Below are positions 23,898 through 35,810 of a stretch of DNA of 64,000 nucleotides, in pieces. Numbering within the stretch: the stretch's first letter is position 1; each line of letters opens with the position of its first letter. The notes under the pieces are model-generated. The model was not told the origin of the DNA. It made no database searches and saw nothing but the letters and a program-made list of their open reading frames with translations. Source of the DNA: Collybia mongolica (taxonomy: Eukaryota; Basidiomycota; Agaricomycetes; Agaricales; Clitocybaceae); contig JAAXNY010000010.1 in assembly GCA_013420905.1 (NCBI GenBank), forward strand, positions 868,001 through 932,000, given 5' to 3'. The translations under genes were made by a program, and so were the position numbers.

Positions 23898-24644
23898 CGA
23901 TACAATGTTGTTCAAGTGTCCACATGTTGCTGAATTTTAAAACGTCACGAAATATGAAGTCTACTCCTTTGGTTTGATGATGATTTCGGTGAGTTTTCAT
24001 TGGTACCCCAATATCTGGACATGTGGGACATGCTCGGACCGGTAACTCCCCTAGGCCTATGAGGGGGTTCTCAATATAGGATTTTTCATGAGAGTAGATG
24101 GTCTAGGACATGCTGTCAGTGGTTGTACTATGTTTGATTCCGGCGTTCTCCATTGTAGGCCAAAAGCGTTGCACAAACCTCCCGACATTCACAACTTCCT
24201 CAGTGGGACCGTGCTGGTAACATAGTACTGCTTCTCCTCCCATGGCATCTAAATTCTGGAGGGTTATTGTGACAAACGGTTTGCATACCAATCGTCACGA
24301 TGAAAATACGGGCAACACACTTTAACAATCATGGCATCTACCGTCGCATCTGGAATATCTTAGCTGACTTATTTCAGGGTCACACAGCCACCTACAAGTC
24401 AATATTCGACGGAAACCAAGAAGGGTCCCGTTACTTTCTCAGGCAAACCCATCATTTCTGACGACTCGACGGTACTTATTCACTTTAGAATTATTTCATG
24501 ATCTGAATCCTGATATGCAATGGAGTATAATTATTGCTCGAGGCCAAAAATTTCGTACATGTACTTGAGCAGGCGGTATGATGGATAGTGTTCTTTAGCA
24601 CTTAGATAGGTGAAATAACGTAGATCCGAGTCTAGAGGAGCAGG
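23898..24644. other. intergenic stretch, convergent gene ends
   Basis: Lies between the 3' ends of the plus-strand surface protein and the minus-strand O-fucosyltransferase-like gene. No coding signal seen. Confidence 0.5.
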
Positions 24645-26299
24645 CTAATATAGACGACAACTTATAGGTTCTTTTCCGTCTACCAGACGTTTGTGTACAA
24701 TGTTACTGGTGAACGATGACCACTAGACGTACGATCAGCAATGATGGAAACAAGAAAGCAAATGAAACTTACTCCATTACCGATGAATACAGCAGCCCTA
24801 CGAGCAATCTCCATATCCACAGCCATGTTGACCTCTGTCTGTTCCTGATCCAATTCGAGATCTTTGCTGGTCACGATTGTGTGCCAACCATCCTCCTTCA
24901 AGGTTGACTTAAGCTGATCAAGCCACTCCCCCTGCTCATTGGTGAGCAGGAACAGAGCGTCTAAAGTCTTCAGCTTCCTCTCAGACTTTTGTAGGAATTC
25001 GTGACGGGAGTCGCGGACTCTATGGACGATATCGTCGAAGGTGGGCAGACAGTGCTCCAAGTACTTCTGGATGTTCTCGGGTGTGTTTTTTCCAGATTCG
25101 CCACCGGGAGGGGGAGGGAAGGCGTCAGGGAGAACTTCAAGTAAATTCCAACTGTAATAAGTGGAGTTCCATTTGGCGAGCTCCAGGCAAGCTTCTTTGT
25201 AGTCTCCCCGCCGTACATGAATAGCAAGCATGCGATCGTAAGGATTCCTGGAAACGGCGTGTTGTGGGCGAGGCCCACGAGGCAAAAAGAGATACGCGTT
25301 TCTCTCTACCGCTGATAGGACGATGGGGGATGGCTCCAGGAGGCGAGATGTGGGGGACTTCGAGAACGAGTCCCACAGGGAGCGAATGCGTACACCACCC
25401 CATAACCAAAGGTCGAATGTTTGAGGGAAGAAGTCTTTCTTGTAATGTTCTGGTTCAATTTCTATGCAACGCTCTGGGGCCTCGAACAATAGCTTCTTCC
25501 AATGGTTGAAAATATCGATTCCCTCAGCCCAGCCAATGATGGGTTTGACTTCCCTAGTATTAATAATGCGGCGCTCCCTCTTCGGGCACACAACGTCAAA
25601 CCATTCTTCAGAAATCGACCGTGGCGCATCATCACCTTCATCCCACGCACCGCCCGCAGAAGGACCAGATATAATAGCATTCAAAGGTGTGTGTGGTGGA
25701 AATTCGTTGTTGCGGAATGTCCCTTTGGGCCAGGGATAGTGCCCCTCCTTCCATACGTATGGCTGGAAGACATAGGCACGCTTTGACTCGTAGGCAAGGT
25801 GGGTGTTCATTAGGCTAGACAACGTGTCGGAGTAAGTCCTGATGTGAGGAGGAAGATTGACCTACATTTCGTTGAAGGCATTATTCCACCCCAGCCTCTT
25901 GACCTGATTCGAAAATTTCACGTAGCGGCCTGATTTGCCTTCAGGGAAGGGCAAGTCAAGGTTATGTTGAGGGAGGTCGCGCTCCCACTGTTTGAGCTTC
26001 ACCAGCGATGGGGGTTTCTCCCAATGTGTTTTGGGGTTTTCTGACGCAGTTTTGTCTCCGTTGAGTTTAGTTGTGACAGTCGAAGGAGTATGGCCAGACA
26101 GCACAATAAGGACGACAATAATGACGATGATTAGAATCCAGTATTGTCGACGACGTGAGCCTCCTAATTGGCCAGGAAAACGCCATGGAGAGGCCGAAGC
26201 TTTGGGGTCGTTCCAGCTCGACATTCTGGATGAAGAGCTACGGGTGAGCTTGTGTTGCCGTTTTGTAGCTCCATCACCGCCGCCAAACATGAGCGTCAC
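24645..26299 (-). CDS. O-fucosyltransferase-like type II membrane glycosyltransferase
   Basis: The N-terminal exon (26299 to about 25868) has a short cytoplasmic tail rich in Ser/Arg and one span (YWILIIVIIVVLIVLSG) typical of a Golgi type II protein. An intron joins NAFNEI to LMNTHLAYESKRAYVF. The catalytic part has RMLAIHVRRGDYKEAC, with the HxRRGD nucleotide-sugar motif of the GDP-fucose O-fucosyltransferase fold. Near the end ARRAAVFIGNG is joined through a last intron to WSSFTSNIVHKRLVDG, the usual C-terminal family motif. The stop is at 24645. The donor sugar is predicted to be GDP-fucose from the fold; the acceptor in fungi is not known. Length, about 530 residues, fits basidiomycete members. 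Confidence 0.83.
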
Positions 26300-26805
26300 A
26301 GTTCAAAATTTCTTGGCTTTCCCTTAACCGGTTAGGTATATAACTAATTCTACCTTTTCATTTCGCATTAGAGGGGTCTGAAGACGGTTTTCAGTTGATT
26401 TATGAGCACAGTCGAGTCCGGGATTACAAGGATGTACGCTTTCTACGCTCATGTACTTATAGCCATGGGGAAATCACATCAGCCCAAGGAGCAAGCAGCG
26501 ACAAAAGGCAAATCGACAACTAGAATAGCACGAAACTCAGAGGTCGGTGTGGTCAGCTGCCTTTCCGACCGATACCTTTTACACAAATAATTTCATTCTA
26601 CCGCAGTGGTTCGAACCAACAAATAGTGGAAGGAAATACGTGAGTATGACCGACGAAGTATATGATTAATGAACAATAATGGCAGCCTTGTGTAAGGTCG
26701 GAAGAGGGCCCACATTATCAATTACGGAGGTGCAGACGTGGTATATATCTCCTGGTTTGATTTGCGTCTCCCCGAGCCCTTCATATCCACAACTGGTCGA
26801 AGCGG
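26300..26805. other. intergenic stretch
   Basis: Short interval between the O-fucosyltransferase-like start and the V-ATPase subunit c stop codon; it should hold the promoter of the former. No coding signal seen. Confidence 0.5.
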
Positions 26806-27847
26806 TCATGCTCCACACTGTGCAAAAGGTTCAACAAGAAATTTAGACGGTATATGTGGGTAGGACATACTGTCATGGCGCCGGCTCTGGTGTTCATGAT
26901 AAGGGCGACGATTAGACCTGTATTTGATGTTGATCAGTAGTGAAAAATGTGTCACCAGGGGTCAAACACTCACCGTAAAGACCCAATACTTCGGCAAAAA
27001 TGAGAATCAAAATCTAGGAAAATGGGGGATGAGAAGTATCTAACAAGGTACAATCACAGATACTGACCATGCCGACGAAGAGCCTGGGCTGTTGAGCTGT
27101 TCCTCGGACACCAGCATCTCCAACGATACCGATAGCAAAACCTGCTGCCAAACCTGCGAGACCGACGGAGAGACCTGCACCGAGTTGGACGAAACCTTGG
27201 GCGAGCGACATGGTGGATTTGACTACCAGAACAATGTTTGTCAGCGAGAGGGTAGTTTGGGGAGACAAACGACAACGCACGGTCACCAGCAATAAGAACC
27301 GAGACGACAAGGCCGTAAATCTGAAGCAACGCGTGTCAGTATCAACGACTACTCTTCTACAAAGTTCCATAGGCACTAAATGCAGACCCGGGAGCCTTCG
27401 CAGGTGGGAGGTAAGGACGGGGGGACTCACAGCAATAATACCAGCCATGATAACGGGGACAACACACTTCATCATCAGGTCAGGTCGTAGGACGGACATG
27501 GCTGAAATCCCAACACCAGACTTTGCCGTTCCATAACTATGATGGGGACGGGGCAATTCGTAAATTCAACGAATAAAGGTGCGCAGTAGATGTGATGACA
27601 TACCTCGCTCCTATGGCTGCATTCAGCGACAAAGGAATCAGCAATCTCGTATTTGGCCACCAAATTACTTCGTAGGGCCAAAACCCATGCTCAGCATAAC
27701 GTGAACTCACATGTAAAGACGATGGCGCTGGTACAGCCCTAGAAAATATGGAATTTGGGATTAGATTTTGGTGTTGCCTTGTAGTGTCAGAATTGTGCTC
27801 ACCATGGCGCTGAAGAAGGGGGCATACACGGGACAAAGGTCGGACAT
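26806..27847 (-). CDS. VMA3: V-type proton ATPase proteolipid subunit c
   Basis: This is the proteolipid of the membrane ring (V0) that carries protons across vacuolar and endosomal membranes. Exon 1 encodes [15 protein letters not shown] and ends at GTGAGC. Later exons give the four-helix hairpin protein: [41 protein letters not shown], then [20 protein letters not shown] and [20 protein letters not shown], and the proton-binding glutamate in [19 protein letters not shown] short last exon ends GAMTCGA. The gene is split into many small exons, common for this gene in basidiomycetes. The N-terminus and sequence point to subunit c rather than c-double-prime. Its upstream side faces the terpene synthase relic. 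Confidence 0.96.
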
Positions 27848-28254
27848 GTTGAAACAGCTATGTAGATATTAAGACAAGTTCGACCAGGAGCGGTTAAAAC
27901 GAACGACGTGTGAGGCGGCCAACTTCAACAGAGATGTGCCAAGAATCGGGTCGGGAACGGCCGCGTCGGAGTTCAATTCAGTGGCTGAGAGCCAAGAGGG
28001 GCTCGTGCTCAGGGTTGGACATCCAACTTGAATTTGAACTTTGACGGGTCCGGAGACAAGATACGAGAGTAAGCGCAAGCTGCTGCACGGTCCAAATGTG
28101 AACGCACCAAAACTCAAGTACCGAAAAGGCGAAAGCCGACAACGAATTTTGGTCCCCAGACATGCAGGAGCATCACTGCACTTGGCCGTGCAATAATAAT
28201 AATGAAGAGTAAGGTTTAGACTGACCAGTCGGTCGACTGCTGTTAGGATATGTA

Positions 28255-29150
28255 GGTCAGAGGGCTACGTCATTGGCAATCCACCATCTGAACAGATCAC
28301 AGAGAAACTCCGTTGGATGCGACAATTTTAACTTTGTTTTCGTGTACGACGAATATGCGGACGTTCTCGGCGAATCCGACGCACAGCTGCAGGCCAACAT
28401 TGTCATGGATGCTTTGCGTAACCCTACCAAAACACGACCCCACGGTGAATGCTTCCTCGGTGAAATGGCGAGACAGTCAGTGCTCCCATCAACTTGTCCC
28501 TCCTTAGTATTCCTGACTCCCCCTCAGATTTAGTATGAGGGTCCGTAGTACAGCGGAAGGAGACTTTTCCAGCTTTGGTCGTTTCATCTCAGAATTCGAT
28601 GCATATACTGCAGCAGTCATCAAAGAAGCCGGAGACCATGAAAATAAACGTGTGCGTAAAGTGGACGATTATATCCGACTTCGACAAGACACGAGTAGTG
28701 TTGGAGCGACTCTGGCTATTATTGAATTTGGGTTAAAGCTCCCCACGGATGTCATTACACATCCAAGAGTTGCCAGCCTTACAGCCGATGCAATCGCATG
28801 GATCTCCTAGATCAACGTACGTGCTAGTCCATTTTTCGTGAAGCCAGTAAAATTGATACAGCATGAATGCTTAGGACGTAAATTCCTATATCAGAGAAGA
28901 ATACATTGGCCAAGAGTGCCACAACATCGTTACCGCGGTGATGCACGAATATCGACTCGACCGTACCGGGTTGGATGTTCACATTACAGGCGTAACTCGG
29001 CGGTTCCTTTCAAGTCTCGAAAGCCTTCCCTCGTGGGGAGATGCTCGGTTACAAACCTACTGGGATATTAGGTTCGTGGTAATGATCGTCGGAGTTTCGA
29101 AGGACATCGGTATTTCGGCGAGAACAGGTTGACGATTCAAAAGGGCCGTT
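28255..29150 (+). pseudogene. sesquiterpene synthase pseudogene
   Basis: An Agaricomycete-type terpene cyclase is recognisable. The Asp-rich metal motif is FVYDEYADV, followed by VMDALRNP and GEMARQ. After an intron come GRFISEFDAYTAAVIKEA, KVDDYIRLRQDT and IIEFGLKLP. The NSE metal motif NDVNSYIREE and HNIVTAVMHEYRLD follow after an intron at 28817-28874, and the end reads VRGNDRRSFEGHRYFGE. Three disabling changes are visible. The frame shifts between the upstream sequence (EQITEKLR) and GCDNFNF, at about 28309. An in-frame TAG at 28808-28810 sits just before the NSE motif, with no GT nearby to splice around it. A further frameshift plus a TAG (about 29071) precedes VRGND. The normal N-terminus of about 60-80 residues is not identifiable. 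It likely once made a sesquiterpene; it should not be active now. Confidence 0.8.
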
Positions 29151-29664
29151 GAGTTCAAATCCAGCCCCCCAGTACAGGATGCACCGACAGTTGTTATCAT
29201 TGCAGCACTAGGTAACATGATAGCTCCAGTAGTAATGCCTTTCCCATTATTAAGTTCTAGGACAACGTAATAATCCCGACTTCCATTCATGCTAAATAAA
29301 AAGATAACTCCACAATCGCCAGCTTTTGGATATGCATCTTATCAACTTATGAACTATTTGGTTGCTGGAAGTTCTCACACCACAGGATGGCCGCCATCGA
29401 TCGGTCGCCATTCTTATTCAAACATAGTAAGAAGGGAACGTTGGCATCAGAAGGAATCCTTATTGCAGTTGATTCTAGATAGATGTACAGATTCTGAGGT
29501 AAGTTAGATTATTCTCCGCAAGACGAAACCAGATATGAATGAGCGCTATTAGTACGGAGCGGCCCCAGCCTTCAAAGCACCAGTCAGATGGGCAAACGTC
29601 TAAATTAAACAAGGTCGAGACTCACCATGACGTCAACTTGGAGTTTTGGTCCATCTTCGCCCCC
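29151..29664. other. intergenic stretch
   Basis: Between the terpene synthase relic and the cellobiohydrolase 3' end. No coding signal seen. Confidence 0.5.
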
Positions 29665-31361
29665 TCAGTAACATTGAGAGTAATCTGAAGGGAAAAGTCA
29701 GGAGGGAAACGCAAATGAAGGGCTCATGTGCTCTCACAAGGGTTGATGACGTGGCAAGTGAAGGGGCTGACACAGGTGGTAGGTCCAGTGTAATCTTGGC
29801 CACCGCATTGGCCCCACTGGGGAACGGTGCCGCCAGTAGGCTGAGGGTTGCCGGTGGTGGTGGTGGTTCCACCGCCAGAGGTGTTGTAAGTCGAACCAAT
29901 GTCTCCGACCCTGATGTTGGAGTAGGTGACCGATGCGTTGGGGCTCTGGGCTTCGACATCCTTGGGAACACCGGAAGTGGTGGGGCAAGGTCCACGCTTG
30001 ACACCTGGGGCGGAAGGGTCCTTGTCGAGGGGGTAGCTGGAGTCGAGCCACAACATGTTGGCTGCGTGGTCGTCCCAGATGGAGAGTGCGAGAACCATTC
30101 CGGCGTTGAGTGCGTCACCCATAGACCTCATGCCGCCCTTGGAAGCAAAGTCATTCCTGTCGCCGAATGCTGTCTTCTGTTGGGCACAGAAGTTGTCGCT
30201 GATGGCGTTGGTGGCGGTGATACCAGAGATGTTGCTCATCGAGTTCTGGATGACCTTGCCGTTTTGGACGTAGAGACGACGGATCTCAGTGAGGGCGCCG
30301 CTGGCGGTGCCGTCAGAAGTGATGAATTGAGTGACAATGGTAAATTTAGAGTTGGTGTCGATCGTCTTGCCCTGGCCGAGGAAGGATTGGTCTCCCATAC
30401 GGAAGGAGTTGAAATCGCAACCATCCTTGTCGCAAATACCGTTGTATCGGTTGTCTGGGTCGTCACCGCACTGAGTGCCAGAGCAACGTGTCTGTCCGCT
30501 AGCAGTGCAGACGTGGGGGGTGTAGGCAGCAGCGTTGTAATTGCCTTCCCAGATATCCATCTCCGAGCAGCACGTGCCGTACTTGCCGCTTCCTGCATTG
30601 ATGTCGTTGTCGGATGGCTCCCAGCCGACAGAGTTAGACTATATCGCGAATATTAGAATGTTTTCGACTAAAAAATAAGAAATGTCGTACCTCGCCGTTG
30701 ATGAACTTGATGTCGTGGGGGCACTGAGCGTCACAGTAACCAGTTCCGTACTTGGCACCAGCCTTGTTGCCGGAGTACTTGGCCATGCCACCATCTGCGT
30801 CCATCTGGACGAAATAGACGGCACCGTTGAGACCGCAAGGAAGGTTGGACATGTCAATATCGAAAGCAAACTCCTGGTTCTTAAGCTTGAACATGTTGTA
30901 TTGGGTGTCGCTGGCCATCAGGTAGACACGGGAACCGATGTTTTTGCCGGTAACGAACTTCAAAGTAAGGGCATCACCTGAGGTGGTGATACCATAGGTG
31001 CCGGAATAGTCTGCGCCGTCAAGTGCGCAGTTTTTGGCACAGGTTATAGCGTCTGGGCAAAGAGTGCTGTCCCAGGTGTTACCGGTGTAGCAGTTGGTAG
31101 TACCAGAAGTAGTGTGGAGCCAGCGCCAGTTGGAGTCGAGGACGATGGAAGTCTGCTGAGTCGTGCAGCCACCGCTCTTGGTACATTTCTGCGAGGGGAG
31201 TTTGGGATGTGTCTCGGCCACGTTCGTGCCAACTTGTTGACCGCGGACGGAGGCAAGAAGCGAAAAGGCGATGAGAGCGACGGCGTATGGCCGCACCAAA
31301 GAGTAAGCCTGTGGTGCGCCATAAGTCAGAGCAAAAGAGTTACAAGGGTTGTTCGTACCAT
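29665..31361 (-). CDS. cellobiohydrolase GH7 with C-terminal CBM1
   Basis: It is a reducing-end processive exo-cellulase that releases cellobiose. The start codon stands alone: ATG at 31361 is followed at once by an intron, and exon 2 continues [20 protein letters not shown], giving a signal peptide up to VRGQQ. Family blocks follow: [91 protein letters not shown]. After an intron come [10 protein letters not shown], with the catalytic ExDxxE, and then [20 protein letters not shown] and [21 protein letters not shown] Gly/Thr linker leads to the CBM1 ([19 protein letters not shown]). The CBM1 looks cut short unless the last intron (29685-29738, 54 nt) is removed; splicing gives INPYYSQCY and restores the last cysteine. 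A TATAAA-type box lies about 180 bp upstream. Confidence 0.96.
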
Positions 31362-34325
31362 GAGATGGATTTTTCTGCCTGTATAGATGAGCTTAAAGCG
31401 CTTGTTCCAGAGAAATCTGAGGAAAAGTAGGTTTGCCAATCAGCGAACTAGAAACGTATCAACGATGACGAGTGACCTACCAGAAGCTGAACTGCTTATG
31501 CTGAGGAGGATGAGGAATATTGCATGGCTTGTGCCCGTTTATATAGACAGCCTGACCCCACACTTCTGCCCATAACGATGTGGAGGCGGACAAACAGCTG
31601 CCCCAGAGCAAGGGGATTCATCGGTGCTATGTTCGTTATTCCGATAATAGGGCGCTCGCGAATCCTTCACGGACCTCGGGAGACATATGTCTTCAGTGCA
31701 GAAGGACGTGTGCCCTCTTTTGGCACTGGTTACCTCAGCTACCCTTCCTCCAACATGACTACAGCACCTCCATGCACCACCATCAGAGGACCAAGTAGTT
31801 TCTCCGCAATAGAAGAATTAATGCCAAGTTTTTGCTGGCGTAGGGCCCGAAGACAGCGAATACAGCAAGACCTAAATTTAGAACGGATTCTCCGTGGTGA
31901 CCAGTCTGCGGATTGGGTTGGTTTCGCTGCGACATAAGAATGAGTTATAACATGGCTCGCAATATAAGTTTGTCAAATCGCCCTTCTTGCCATTGACAAT
32001 ATAGTCCTTCTCCTTTAGATGTAGATTGACCATAGAGCCGCAACCAACCAACCATCACATCAAATGGAGATAATTAACAAACAGACCTGGCGGGGATTAT
32101 TCTATTTTTATCTTGCAAAATTACGACCCCAAGTTCGAAATTTAGTTGAAGCTCATCGTCTGTGCTATATTTGTGTAAACAACCAATTCAGGGCGTTCTT
32201 CCATCCTCGAAAAGCCTATATACTCTCCGTTTCTCCTCCAACTCACAATGAACACCTGATGATCAAACATATGACACCAACAAACGTCGGCACTGCGTAT
32301 ATCCTATCTATCGACAAATCCCCCGAAATATTGTACGTCTTCACAGCATGAGAGTGGGTTTTGGCGGATAATCCTCGCCAGACGCATTTTGTGTGAATAA
32401 TCGGATATTCCTTGTCCTGAAACCAATGTGGGAGCAGTCATCAGGAGAACACGGGATGGGTCACACCCATGAGAGATCTGTACTTATTTTTAGACACAAT
32501 GCCTCCAGCCTGTAAAGAAGTCACAAAGGACGGAGAAACTAAACTATCGTCCTCCAACCCGACTCCGAAATTTACCGATGTTGAGATTCACTTAAATAAA
32601 CACGGGAGAGAAACATATTAGCAAGTAGCCCGACCTAACAAAATGTTCAGTATAGCGATGACTGGGAGTTTCGTGCGCTCCATCAGGAATATTGTAATTT
32701 CCCCGGTGTAGCGACAATGTGACCAAGTTTCTTCTAGGTTGGAAGTTGTAGGCCTAACGGTTACCCCCTACACTTGAAATATTAGAATCTTAGCATGGCG
32801 AATGGATATGTGTATTACCCTGATACTCTGAACTCTCTTGCCAACTATGAGTACAGAGCGTGTCCAATGGACGTCATTAACATTTCCTGCGTGGTAGATA
32901 GTAGCCGGTCAACTCACTTGGGAGATTCTTGACGAGACAGCTGAAAATATCTAATGATTTGTCCCGCAGAGAGGGTAGGGTATGAATTTGATACTAGGAT
33001 CGACGTAGGCAAAGCACGGAGAAGCAACGTTAGAGAATTAAAAAACTCACCTAACATCCATGGCAAGAACGAATCCAGGAGGAGCTGAAAGGCAAGCTCA
33101 CCTGACGCGTGTACACCCGGGAAACACCATGCTATCACCGTCGATCATGATATTCAATGCCTCGGAAACGGGCTTCGAAGGCTATAGCGGACCGCCGGGG
33201 GCCTGAAGGACACCTCACAGATTCCCAGACCAATGCATGTGTGGTGTGTACATTGGAAGAAGAGCGCGTCGATCTGCTAGGAGATCCGGAGATAGTACCT
33301 GCGATCGTGGAGCAGGCTTCGGTCGTTCTTCCAACACCTGAGAAAGGCAGGTGGGGATTAGGCTCGACGGGGGATGTGGTCACACGGATTTGATTAGACT
33401 CAGCCGTGAAAATGAAATCTTCAAGCCATTATATCCCGCACGGAGCACAGAAACTGCGCGCATGTCACCGAGTCGTTTGTAGAGTCGGAAACGGGTAGTT
33501 CTGGAAGGATAGTAGGCCATACGGAATGGCACTAGACGATTGTATGAGCACACCCTGGCTCTATCTTCTGTCTTTCATCGAGCCCTGCTATGAGCAATTG
33601 TGCCAGGTTATAGAGGCAGCTGCCTCACGAACGAAGTCGGGGACTGGCGACAGCCTTGACCCCAATGGTTGAAAACGCGCGGGCATGGTGATCGCACGCT
33701 AGACACTGTCCAGAGTGTGTAAGCACCTCCGGGCCGCTATTGCCTGAGATGCCGTGAGTAGTAGGGCACCGTATAGTAAAGCACTGTCTTTGATAGATGG
33801 CGCGCGCAAGTGGCCTACCGCTTCAGTGGGATATGTATGTGAATGACCGTCACTCTGCAAGGGTCAATAGATGTCGGCTCCGGATGACCCGCCGTGGTCT
33901 TTCGTCCATCAAGTTCACGGTCCGACAGGCAGCCCGGTGAATTCCACCAGAATCTACCTTAAATGCTTGCTTGACTGAATTCCATAGAGTGGGGTGCAGC
34001 CGTTGTTCGCCAATATCTGATGAGGATAACAGAAGTTCATTTTTTCAGCGTCGTGGGGAAAGATACAAGTACAGCAGGCGGAAGGGTGGGTACATATATC
34101 CAGTGGTAAACGGCACGGCCGCGGAAAATGGGATAATGGTACAATAAGATGAAGTTACGAAAAAAGGCTACCAACAACTGATCAAGGAATATATAGTCCC
34201 ACGAATGCAACCTTCCGACCGATGATACATTTATTCTATGGGCTTCTCCACGATTCGAGAGGTTAGGCCGATCTGTGAGGTCAAGTTAGCCAGGTCGCAA
34301 CGCTACGCCAGTTCTAAGATAGTTC
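31362..34325. other. spacer between the two GH7 genes
   Basis: Contains the upstream region of the first GH7 gene and about 2.7 kb of sequence with only unrecognised short frames. A minus-strand frame at 33135-33383 (Ser/Thr/Arg-rich) and a hydrophobic one at 32914-33138 could not be linked to any family. Confidence 0.4.
31538..31545 (-). promoter_or_regulatory. TATA box of the CBM1-bearing GH7 gene
   Basis: TATATAAA on the minus strand, about 177 bp upstream of the ATG at 31361. Position and sequence fit a core promoter element of a strongly induced secreted enzyme. Confidence 0.5.
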
Positions 34326-35810
34326 TTACCAGGCGGTGTAGGTGGATCCGATATCTCCAACCTTGATGTTGGAGTAGGTGACGGATGAGTTGGGGTTCTG
34401 GGACTCGACGTCCTTGGGGACACCGGAAGTGGTCGCGCAAGGTCCACGCTTGACTCCCGGGGTGGAGGAACTCTTGTTGAGGGGGTAGCTGGAGTCGAGC
34501 CACAACATGTTGGCTGCGTGGTCGTCCCAGATGGAGAGTGCGAGAACCATTCCTCGGCCAAGGGCATCACCCATAGACCTCATGCCGCCCTTGGAAGCAA
34601 AGTCATTCCTGTCGCCGAATGCTGTCTTCTGTTGGGCACAGAAGTTGTCGCTGATGGCGTTGGTGGCGGTGATACCGGAAACGTTGCTCATCGAGTTCTG
34701 GATGACCTTGCCGTTTTGGACGTAGAGACGACGGATCTCGGTGAGAGCGCCGTTGGCGGTGCCGTCGGAGGTGATGAATTGTGTGACAACGGTGAATTTA
34801 GAGTTGGTGTCGACTGGCATCCCCTTGCCGAGGAAAGCTTGGTTTCCCATGCGGTAGGAGTTGAAATCGCAACCATCCTTGTCGCAAATACCGCCGTATC
34901 GGTTGTCTGGGTCGTCACCGCACTGAGTGCCAGAGCAACGTGTCTGTCCGCTAGCAGTGCAGACGTGGGGGGTGTAGGCAGCGGCGTTGAAGTTGCCTTC
35001 CCAGATATCCATCTCGTTACAGCACGTGCCGTACTTGCCACTTCCTGCGTTGATGTCGTTGTCGGATGGCTCCCAGCCGACCGAGTTGGACTGTATCACG
35101 AATATTAGAATGTTTTCGACTAGATATAAAATAAAAATGTTGTACCTCGCCGTTGATGAACTTGATGTCGTGGGGGCACTGAGCGTCACAGTAACCAGTT
35201 CCGTACTTGGCACCAGCCTTGTTGCCGGGGTACTTGGACATACCACCGTCAGCGGGCATCTCGACGAAGTAGACGGCACCGTTGAGACCGCAGGGGAGGT
35301 TGGACATGTCAACATCGAAGGTGAATTCCTGGTTCTTGAGCTTGAACATGTTGTATTGGGTGTCGCTGGCCATCAGGTAGACACGGGAACCGATGTTAGC
35401 ACCGGTAACGAACTTCAGGGTAAGAGAGTTGCCATTGGCTTGGATACCATAGGTACCACTGTAGTCAGCACCGTCGAGCGCACAGTTCTTCGCACATGTG
35501 GCGCCGTCAGGGCACAAGCTAGTGTCCCAGGTGTTGCCAGTGTAGCAGTTAGTGAAGCCGGACGTGGTGTGTGTCCAACGCCAGTTGGAGTCAAGGACGA
35601 TAGAAGTCTGTTGAGTCGTGCAACCACCGCTCTTGGTACATTTCTGCGAGGAGAGTTGGGGGTGGTTCTCGGCGACGTTCGTGCCTGCCTGTTGGCCGCG
35701 CACGGAGGCAAGAAGCGAGAAGGCGATAAGAGCGACAGCGTAAGGTCTCTGTTGTGTGAAGTAATCATTAGACGACTGGAGACAGATGGTAATAGGTAAA
35801 GGCTTACCAT
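34326..35810 (-). CDS. cellobiohydrolase GH7 without CBM1
   Basis: Close paralogue of the GH7 gene at 29.7-31.4 kb and in the same orientation. Again the ATG (35808-35810) is an exon of its own; exon 2 continues [20 protein letters not shown]. The catalytic motif is [17 protein letters not shown], and the cysteine-rich blocks ([40 protein letters not shown]) are shared. It ends [10 protein letters not shown] and TAA directly after the catalytic core, so linker and CBM1 are absent. A GTAAGA donor overlaps the stop and could be spliced to an acceptor near 34280, which would give TGA and end one residue earlier. Without a binding module the enzyme should bind crystalline cellulose less tightly. 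Exon 3 and even the intron before SNSVGWEP are nearly the same as in the first copy. Confidence 0.96.

Noticed and set aside
29646..30656. 336-residue plus-strand open frame rich in Gly, Val and Arg
   Set aside because: Exact antisense of the GH7 catalytic domain; an analogous antisense frame appears over the second GH7 gene at 34518-35108, as expected from the paralogy.
31524..31937. 137-residue plus-strand frame upstream of the first GH7 gene
   Set aside because: It covers the GH7 promoter including its TATA box and has no recognisable feature.
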